Assembly (NCBI GenBank): GCA_003576845.1
Contig: QEVJ01000093.1
Location: forward strand, 1-36,075
Length of the DNA: 36,075 nucleotides
Origin: Planctomycetota bacterium
GTDB lineage: Bacteria > Planctomycetota > Planctomycetia > Pirellulales > PLA5
Direction: 5' to 3'
Part shown: piece after piece, positions 29,898-36,075 of the stretch
Position numbering within the stretch: position 1 is the stretch's first letter
How the letters are laid out: every line of letters begins with the position of its first letter
Made by a program: the position numbers and the translations under genes
Notes under the pieces: generated by a model
Told to the model about the DNA's origin: nothing
What the model saw: the letters and a program-made list of their open reading frames with translations, nothing else
Database searches by the model: none

Positions 29898-32813
29898 TCA
29901 CCGGCCGTTTCGCGAAGGCTCCGCGCCGACCGAGCGCAGCACTTCGCCGCGCGCCCGCAGACCGTCCGGCTCGAACGTCAGGCCGAAATCGGCGGACCGG
30001 ATATCGCGCAGCCCGGCCGACAGCGTCGGTCCCCTCTTCGGCTCGCTCGGATGCCCGTAGGCGGTCGACTCGTAGGTCTGCCACTTCTCGTTCCAGCGAT
30101 ATTGTCCGCCGCCGGGACAGACGAGCCGGCGATGCCACAGCCGCTCATGCAGTTCGACAGAGTCTTCCGCCGGATAGAGCTTTCGCCACTCGTTGAGAAT
30201 CGGCAGGTTCGCCCACGCCAGCCGCTGCATTTCTTGCTGCTGCGGCTCGGCCCAGATGCCGTCGAGTAACGCGAGCGCGCTTTGATCGGCGCGAATGCAC
30301 CAGTGATCGCCGAGCCACGGTTTGGGCGTGTACTTCGGGGTCTCGTCCGCCTTCTCGGCGGTCTGCTTGCCGTTAGCATCGGCGTTCTTGTCGTCGCCTT
30401 TCGTTGCCGCGGCCTTGGCCTTCTCGCGGGCGACCTGCCGATCGATCGCCCGCTTCAACAAATCCTCGCGCAGGGTAAGCGTAAGCCCCTCGCTGCCGGG
30501 CACATAGTACAGTGCCAGTTTCTGGAGTCCGTCGTTGTCACCGGGCACGATCTCCACGCCCTTCGGCGTCGGCGACATCTTCACATACGAAACGCCGGCG
30601 TGCTCCTTGGCTTCCCACGCCACCAGGCCGGGAGCCGTCTGCTCGATGAACCCGCGGACCGCCGTAAGGAACAGCGCCAGCTTCAGGCTATCGCGAACTT
30701 CGACGCACAACGCGACCGGCAGGCGATGGATATTGTGCGAAAAGAAGTAGTTCGTATTTTCGGCCTTCGCCAATTCTTCCCAGAACGGGTCGCGATCCGC
30801 ATAAACGCTCACGTACGAGCCGACCCACGCGAGCACGTCGACCTTGACCGCGCCGCCGAGCGGCGGGACGAATTGCGAATACCGCTTGACGGTTTCGGAT
30901 TCCTTGTCGAGCGCCATCGCGAAGTGCAGCGCCGCTTCGCCGTGCGGATCGCCCGCCGTAGCCGCGAGCTTCGCTCCTCGCGATACATCAATCGCCTCGC
31001 GGTATTCGGACGAGTCGATCAGCGGCATCACCGTCGTATCGATCGCCAGCTTCTCCTCGCTGATGTAGAATCGCAACGCAATGGGGTCGAAATACTGGCT
31101 CCAGTTCCGCTGATAACCGTCGCGCCACGCGTCATATAGCCGGACTTCCTCTTTCGTCACCCGCGTCATTTCGAGTTCGCCGATCGGCGTCATGAAATCG
31201 AGCCGCCCATAGACGCTCGATCGCACGCCGGAGGAGGCGATCTTGAACTCGCCGGCGTCGGGTAACGGGTACGCCGATGTGGCGAGCACTTCCTGCGGGT
31301 CGCGCTTGGCGATGCGGTCGAGATGCTGCGCCTGCAAGTGGCTCATTGCGGCCGCCGCCCGCACGCGGCGCGAGTCGGCGATTCGCCACTTCGGCCCGCA
31401 CCAGCGGCGGATCGTCGCGTCGGAGAGGATCAACAAGCCTGTCTCGCCGGCCTCGCCCAGCGGATAGCGGTCGCGGAAAAACGTGTACTCCGGCAGCGAC
31501 GCGAGCGACGGCGACTTGCGCTGGCGGACGCGGGCGATCCGTTCGAGCTGGGCGAGCGAGTTGGTGACGACGACGGCGTTGTCGAGCGTCGCCACATACG
31601 AGCAAATCACGCGGTCCGGCGACGCCATCCCGCCATACTTCACGCCCGCGACTTCCCCGGAAACGGCCTTCGCCGCTTTGTACTCCGCGCCCGCCAGCGC
31701 GACGCGGGCGTTGATCAGCGCCGCAAGCGCCGTGCGATCCTTCGCCTCGAACAACACGGCCAGATCGCTACCCATCGTCAAATACGGATCTCCGCCCGTC
31801 ACCGCGACGCTGGCAATCAACTTCGGCCCCAGCAGCCGCGAGATCGCACTCGACGGCAGGCACAACTGGCGTTCGTAGCGTTTGCGAACGCCCGCGTCGT
31901 CGCTCCGCGGCTCGGTCGCTCGCAAGATCGGCGTGCCAAAGCGGTCAGCATGGTCGGCCAGCGCCATCAATGCGTCAAACGAACGCAAGAAGATCGCGTG
32001 CTGATCGGCGGGAATCAACGCCGCGAGCGGATCGGCCTTGGGCACTTTGCCCTTCACGTACTTCGACCAATCGAACTCGCGGATCGTGATGCCGGCAAGC
32101 GTCGACACGTCCACGGTTTCAGGTGCGGCCTTCGAGCGCGGCAGCACGCGGTCGAGCTGCAGGTTTTCGGCGAGCGCTTGTCCACCGGTGGCGAGCGAAA
32201 ACGTATCGTTCATGTCTAGGCCGGAAAACCGGTCGAAGCGGCGGTCGTCGTCGATGGTTTCTTTCGCGTCGATGCCCAGGGCATGCTCGGCCTCCATGCG
32301 TCGAAAGCGAAACCACGCCGCGCCGGGAAGATTTGCGCTTGCGAGTTGCTCATAGTGGGCGCGCTTGACTTTGAGAAACGCTTCCTTCTTCTCAACCGTG
32401 CCCTTGGTCGCGTCGATCTCGAACCGGATTGCGATCATTCCGGAACGCTTGTCCGGATCGGGAAGCCAAAGCCGACCGGTGACCTTTTTTCCCGCGGGGG
32501 CGCTAATCGCTAGTTTCCACCACGCGTCGGGATGGCGATCTCGCGACATGCCAACGTAAACTTCGCCCGAATCGTCGAGCACTGCATACTTGAGTCGTAA
32601 GTCACCGTAGAAACCGGCCCAGTACGCGTAGTTATCCGGACTAAACCTCGCCGATCTGCCGTCTATCTCCGGCAGTTTGCCTTCTGTAATCGTCAGCTTG
32701 TCGAGATCTTCGACGAAGTACACATCTTCGGCAAACCCACGGCCTGCTGTCGCCAGGCCAACCAACATCAACGCAAATCTCATCAACGTCCGACGCATGG
32801 ATTTCATCGCCAT
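29898..32813 (-). CDS. Large exported protein of unknown function
   Basis: A 971-residue protein starting MAMKSMRRTLMRFALMLVGLATAGRGFA in short form, with a basic n-region and a hydrophobic core typical of a signal peptide. The body has a LPDPDKRSGMIAIRFEID segment, FRRMEAEHALG, several Ala/Glu-rich helices, and a Lys/Ala-rich linker near residues 795-840 (KAKAAATKGDDKN). No catalytic motif or known family was recognised. Met3 (MKSM) is an alternative start. It lies upstream of the esterase on the same strand with 105 bases between, so a common transcript is plausible. A charged ending LRSVGAEPSRNGR is normal for this strand. Confidence 0.7.
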   Translation of the reverse strand: MAMKSMRRTLMRFALMLVGLATAGRGFAEDVYFVEDLDKLTITEGKLPEIDGRSARFSPDNYAYWAGFYGDLRLKYAVLDDSGEVYVGMSRDRHPDAWWKLAISAPAGKKVTGRLWLPDPDKRSGMIAIRFEIDATKGTVEKKEAFLKVKRAHYEQLASANLPGAAWFRFRRMEAEHALGIDAKETIDDDRRFDRFSGLDMNDTFSLATGGQALAENLQLDRVLPRSKAAPETVDVSTLAGITIREFDWSKYVKGKVPKADPLAALIPADQHAIFLRSFDALMALADHADRFGTPILRATEPRSDDAGVRKRYERQLCLPSSAISRLLGPKLIASVAVTGGDPYLTMGSDLAVLFEAKDRTALAALINARVALAGAEYKAAKAVSGEVAGVKYGGMASPDRVICSYVATLDNAVVVTNSLAQLERIARVRQRKSPSLASLPEYTFFRDRYPLGEAGETGLLILSDATIRRWCGPKWRIADSRRVRAAAAMSHLQAQHLDRIAKRDPQEVLATSAYPLPDAGEFKIASSGVRSSVYGRLDFMTPIGELEMTRVTKEEVRLYDAWRDGYQRNWSQYFDPIALRFYISEEKLAIDTTVMPLIDSSEYREAIDVSRGAKLAATAGDPHGEAALHFAMALDKESETVKRYSQFVPPLGGAVKVDVLAWVGSYVSVYADRDPFWEELAKAENTNYFFSHNIHRLPVALCVEVRDSLKLALFLTAVRGFIEQTAPGLVAWEAKEHAGVSYVKMSPTPKGVEIVPGDNDGLQKLALYYVPGSEGLTLTLREDLLKRAIDRQVAREKAKAAATKGDDKNADANGKQTAEKADETPKYTPKPWLGDHWCIRADQSALALLDGIWAEPQQQEMQRLAWANLPILNEWRKLYPAEDSVELHERLWHRRLVCPGGGQYRWNEKWQTYESTAYGHPSEPKRGPTLSAGLRDIRSADFGLTFEPDGLRARGEVLRSVGAEPSRNGR

Positions 32814-32946
32814 AGCTCCATCGCTTGAGTCGATACCGGAATCATTGCGTTGCCCATTTGGTCCTGCGCGCAGTATCATACCCGAATTGATCCCCCGGGG
32901 TTTCGCCGTCCTGGGACGCACTGGCGTAATTCGGCGGCTCGCCGCC

Positions 32947-34536
32947 TCATTCCGCCCGTGCCGCGAGCCAGCGGTCGACGAACTCCGCGTCTTCCTTGCT
33001 CAGCCGGTCGACCGGCACCGACGCATAGCGGCCGTTTTCCTTGAGCAGCCGCGCGACGCCATTCTCGACGGAAATGAGCCGGGCGACGACGCGATATGTG
33101 CCCGTGCTGTCGACCCACGTGCGGAACGTGTCGGCCGGCACGGGTGAACTTGCCGCGGTCGTCGCCGGATCGGCATCCGCGTTCGCGGCGACCTCATCGC
33201 TAGGACGATCGATCGCTTCCGGCGGCGCGCTCGCCTCCGCCGCTGCCCGCAACGCGCGATCGAAATCGTAGGCCGAACCCAACGCGCGTCCGAGCCACAC
33301 GTCGCGTTGCGTCACGACCGGCGGCCGCACCACATTGTCCGCCGGCGCGGTCGGTAATTCGTCAAGCGGCGTAACCGAAAACTCCGCAACCGGCGTCTCC
33401 ATTAATTCGGGTTCGGTCGCGTGCGGCGGCCACGCCGCAACGTCGGCCGACCGATCGCCGTCGGTCGCACCATCGCCGGAGTTTCCGCGGTCGAAGGCGT
33501 TCACCGCACTTACATCGACCGCACTTGTGTCGTTCGGACCAAATGTCAACGGAACCGCCGACGTCGTCGCAGCCGGTGGCGAAGCGTCGGCCGGCGCTGG
33601 TGGCTCCGTCGGGGCGACCGGCTTCTCGGTTGCTTGAGGCGGCGTTTGGGGTGCAACCGGCGCTGGTCGCGATTCGCGCCCCGCCGGTGCTTGTGTCTGC
33701 GTTGGTGTCTTCGCGCCCGTCGTCTCGCGCGAAGCCGTCGCGGTCGCCGGCGATTCGTGCTCGTTCATCAACAGGACGATCAACGATGGAAACACGAACA
33801 CAACGAGCGCCGCAAGCGCAACCCACATGCTCGTGCGGCGCGCCGAGCGTCCTCGCCGCCGTCGTACCGACGCGCCGCGGCCGTCGCTCACGAGACCGCT
33901 GAGCTGGCTGTAGGATTCGCGATTGAGAAACGCGCAGCCGCAAAAAAAACCACCTTGGGTTTTGATTTGCCAGATCACGCGGGCGGTAATCTCAAGCGAA
34001 TCGTCGTCGCCGTCCCCGACGGCAACGGCGACACGAATCCGCTGGCCCACCACGCGCGACGTTTGCGTCGCAATGCCGAAACCGTCCTCGGATAGATTGC
34101 GGATCACCGCCGGCGTGCGGGTCGATTCCAGTTCACCGCAAATCGAAGCCGGCAGCTTGACTTCCTTGCGCACGCTTTCCCGGCGATCGAGCAGCCCCAT
34201 CGACGCGAGCCGATTGAGTGCGTCTTCCGAAAGTTCCGGCTTGATGTGACAGCCGACGAACGAGTCTTGTTCGTCGGCCTGGCGAATCCATTTGACGGTG
34301 GCGGCCAGATCGAACTGCAAGTCGCCCGCCAGAATGTGCACCGCCATCGACTCGTCGAATTTCAGACACGTCGACAGCCGCAGTTGCAGCCCGCTGTTCG
34401 ACATGTCGACGAGCTGCGCGTCGACCGGCTCGGGCGAACCTTGCGGCTGCACCAACACGCGCACGTCGACGCCGCTGTTGAGCCGGTAGCGCGGCTCGAT
34501 GCGGTGAAACTCGGGTGTCGTTTCGGGCGTGGTCAT
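32947..34536 (-). CDS. Tandem PilZ domain membrane protein with C-terminal SHD1 domain
   Basis: A 529-residue protein. Two PilZ domains precede one membrane span: the first (about 10-115) has the c-di-GMP-binding RIEPR (Arg12, Arg16) and DMSNSG (44-49); the second (about 117-215) has RESVR and NLSEDG. The span is MWVALAALVVFVFPSLIVLL. After a long Pro/Thr/Ala-rich linker comes an SHD1-like domain (about 474-525: RTWVDSTGTYRVVARLI, then VPVDRLSKEDAEFV). In this orientation the PilZ side would be cytoplasmic and the SHD1 side outside the inner membrane, so the protein could carry c-di-GMP state across it; that is inference. The ATG at 34536 starts directly in the first domain. Confidence 0.85.
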   Translation of the reverse strand: MTTPETTPEFHRIEPRYRLNSGVDVRVLVQPQGSPEPVDAQLVDMSNSGLQLRLSTCLKFDESMAVHILAGDLQFDLAATVKWIRQADEQDSFVGCHIKPELSEDALNRLASMGLLDRRESVRKEVKLPASICGELESTRTPAVIRNLSEDGFGIATQTSRVVGQRIRVAVAVGDGDDDSLEITARVIWQIKTQGGFFCGCAFLNRESYSQLSGLVSDGRGASVRRRRGRSARRTSMWVALAALVVFVFPSLIVLLMNEHESPATATASRETTGAKTPTQTQAPAGRESRPAPVAPQTPPQATEKPVAPTEPPAPADASPPAATTSAVPLTFGPNDTSAVDVSAVNAFDRGNSGDGATDGDRSADVAAWPPHATEPELMETPVAEFSVTPLDELPTAPADNVVRPPVVTQRDVWLGRALGSAYDFDRALRAAAEASAPPEAIDRPSDEVAANADADPATTAASSPVPADTFRTWVDSTGTYRVVARLISVENGVARLLKENGRYASVPVDRLSKEDAEFVDRWLAARAE

Positions 34537-34966
34537 GGCGAGGCGCCGCGGCGCGCATGGCGAAAATCGGCTCTCTGGGAGCGCCGCAAGCGCGCAAAAT
34601 CGCGCGCCATACGGTCGCCCATTGTTCCAACTTTACGCTATGCACCGCGGTCGAATCGCCAGCCAAAATCCGCTGCCGTTTCTGCGCCGCGGGAGCCAGG
34701 CGGTCGCGTCCGCGAGAATCGGTACAATGCGCGCCCCCAATGGGTGGCGGTTTCGGCGCTTGGGTATCGGCCCACCGACGGTGGCCTATCACCGTCACGA
34801 TGCCGTTTGGCAACACGGCCGGTCGCCAAGTTTCGAGAAGCGCAAGCAGCAAACAGGCGAAAAGCGCGAAAATCGGCCGTTTGTTACCGAAATCCACGCA
34901 ACCGCCCCGCCCCGCGCCGCGATAACCTACGCAGCACAACACTCCCCGCGATAAAGGGCACTTTCC
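34537..34966. other. Divergent intergenic region, no recognised elements
   Basis: A 430-base interval between the divergent PilZ and M91-like genes. It should contain both promoters; no -35/-10 pair was convincing. Frames through it look like shadows. No repeats of the families seen left of 14 kb were found here. Confidence 0.5.
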
Positions 34967-35761
34967 ATGCGTCCGAGCAAACTTTGGCCGCGCATTTTCG
35001 TCGACGGCGACTTGTTCATCGAAGGCTTTTTGGGCCTCACCTGGTGCCCGTCCGCGGAAGCCAAGGCCGCCCGCGACAAATGGGAGAACAGCGTCGACAA
35101 TCTGATCGGCGTGCTCACGAAAAAGCACGTCGGTTGGGCCGTGATGAAAGCGCTGCACGACTCGGGCCACACGCTCACCATCGTGCCCAACCCGTCGAAG
35201 GACTGCAACGCGACGACCTATCCCGAGTCGGCCCAAGATGCGGCAAAGAAGGGCAAAGAGGCCGAGCATTGCTCCAAGGAAGCCAAAGGCTCGAACCTCG
35301 GCACGGGCAAGGGCACCAGCAGCAAGATCACCTTCTCGCCGGGACAATGGGTGAAGAATGGCCAATGCGCCGTCGGCGCCGCGGGCCGCGACGGCGACGA
35401 GATTCTGCTCCACGAAATGTGCCACGCCATGCGGTACGCCGCCGGCATGCGGACCAGTTGCTTCGAAACGCCCGTCGGATTCGGCGACTACGAAGAGCTC
35501 GTCGCTGTGACGATCACGAACGTCTTTAGCTCCGAAACGAACCGCACGCTCCGTCGCGACCACGAAGGTTTCGCCGCCCTGCCGGCGACGACGGGTCTGT
35601 TCTCCAAGGGCAAGAAGGTGCAGGTCAACCTCCACGATCCGCAGACGTTCTGCAACTGGTTCCGTCCGCAGATGGAGAACATCGCCAAGTCGCATCGCGC
35701 GTTTTCCAGTTACCTGGCAAGCAAGAAGTTCATCCGGTGGAATCCGTTCGCGTACGTTTGA
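34967..35761 (+). CDS. M91/NleD-like zinc metallopeptidase, possible effector
   Basis: A 264-residue protein with no signal peptide. ILLHEMCHAMRYAAG contains the zincin motif HEMCH (149-153), and the surrounding order resembles the peptidase M91 (NleD-like) family of type III and other secreted effectors: a small N-terminal domain, a hydrophobic HEMxH helix and a following short Gly-containing turn. The third zinc ligand is probably in the GFGDYEELVAV segment (Glu) about 25 residues later. Several cysteines (C27, C80, C102, C134 and C152 among them) are unusual for a cytoplasmic protein and suggest disulfides after delivery. No secretion system, VgrG, PAAR or immunity gene is visible nearby. 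The ATG at 34967 is the first plausible start; a GATAAAGGGCAC stretch precedes it. Confidence 0.72.
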   Translation: MRPSKLWPRIFVDGDLFIEGFLGLTWCPSAEAKAARDKWENSVDNLIGVLTKKHVGWAVMKALHDSGHTLTIVPNPSKDCNATTYPESAQDAAKKGKEAEHCSKEAKGSNLGTGKGTSSKITFSPGQWVKNGQCAVGAAGRDGDEILLHEMCHAMRYAAGMRTSCFETPVGFGDYEELVAVTITNVFSSETNRTLRRDHEGFAALPATTGLFSKGKKVQVNLHDPQTFCNWFRPQMENIAKSHRAFSSYLASKKFIRWNPFAYV

Positions 35762-35981
35762 GCCGGAGGGCAACCGTCGTCAATCCCGGGCGCCGCGGTC
35801 GCGCCAAGGAATGCTAGCCCGGGATTATTCATCCCCTGCGTCTTTGGCATCCGGGTTTTTGGGCGAGGGGGTACTTGCTCGGGTCGTAGAGCCGTGTGGT
35901 TGCTCGGCGGGCGTAGCGCCCCTTTCCCCCGGCGGGCCGATTGGCGGGTGAGGTGGCGCGTTCGCGGCGATGCGCCGAGCG
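35762..35981. other. Intergenic region, low-information
   Basis: About 220 bases of mixed GC-rich sequence containing short C/G runs but no clear hairpin plus T-tract, promoter or repeat from the families listed here. Confidence 0.5.
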
Positions 35982-36075
35982 TCACGTGGCCGGCAGCGGG
36001 CCGCGGCGGAACGCTTGCACGGCTTGCGTGACCTTGGCCAGGTGCGACCAGAACGGCCACGCCGTCGAGATCAGC
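35982..36075 (-). CDS. C-terminal end of an unknown protein (partial)
   Basis: Reading the - strand from the window edge gives an open frame ending LAKVTQAVQAFRRGPLPAT and a TGA at 35982-35984. The amphipathic, protein-like composition (preceded by LISTAWPFWSH) suggests a real C-terminus, but only 30 residues are visible and no family can be named. Confidence 0.45.
   Translation of the reverse strand, partial: LISTAWPFWSHLAKVTQAVQAFRRGPLPAT

Noticed and set aside
35710-36060. A 116-codon minus-strand frame at the right edge.
   Set aside because: Basic, Pro/Arg-rich shadow composition; the other frame ending at 35982 reads as a natural protein C-terminus.

Overview
The window looks like a piece of a high-GC planctomycete chromosome, most likely from the Pirellulales. 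The reasons are the giant secreted protein with a PVC-type dehydrogenase domain, CxxCH haem motif, DUF1080 and FG-GAP repeats, the LESLETRLALAA-type N-terminal tag on a CotH/lamin-tail/lectin/dockerin surface protein, an SHD1 domain fused to PilZ domains, and an in-frame copy of the GGACTTCAAGTCC palindrome that I remember from these genomes. Most genes lack a clear Shine-Dalgarno sequence. No rRNA, tRNA, CRISPR array, transposase or phage gene was recognised.

Layout. 0-1.4 kb: a histidinol-phosphatase-type IMPase (+) facing a stand-alone receiver-domain response regulator (-). 1.8-6.9 kb, all (-): a HerA/FtsK-fold ATPase, a polytopic membrane protein and a CvpA-family protein. 7.3-9.6 kb (+): a YdjM-type membrane hydrolase, a secreted HEAT-repeat protein, and an antitoxin-like gene overlapping a decayed RelE/ParE-like toxin. 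9.6-12.9 kb (-): a lipase-like lipoprotein, a small membrane protein, a HEAT protein and D-aminoacyl-tRNA deacylase. 13.1-19.4 kb (+): a family 2 glycosyltransferase and the 1801-residue haem/dehydrogenase/DUF1080/FG-GAP protein. 19.5-25.5 kb (-): a SixA-type phosphatase and the frameshifted CotH surface protein. 25.8-36.1 kb: a two-CxxCH cytochrome-like protein (+), a dienelactone-hydrolase-like esterase, an unrecognised secreted protein and a PilZ-PilZ-TM-SHD1 protein (all -), an M91/NleD-like zincin (+), and the 3' end of an unknown gene (-).

The most striking signal is not a gene. GGGNAGGG octamers, the consensus of the FtsK-orienting KOPS sites of E. coli, are packed into the first 14 kb. 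By hand count all 13 copies left of 5.9 kb lie on the + strand, and 18 of 19 copies to the right lie on the - strand; none was seen from 14 to 36 kb. A 28-bp sequence resembling a XerCD dif site (5886-5913) lies in the gap where the polarity flips. I infer that the window may contain the chromosome-dimer-resolution point (replication terminus) of this planctomycete. The arrays do not spare genes: they run in frame through at least five coding sequences, including an extra Gly-Arg-Ala-Gly-Gln-rich loop in D-aminoacyl-tRNA deacylase.

Secondary themes are pyrimidine-rich low-complexity leaders placed directly before several start codons, palindromic elements between and inside genes, and large modular secreted proteins that bear marks of domain insertion, fusion and frameshift.
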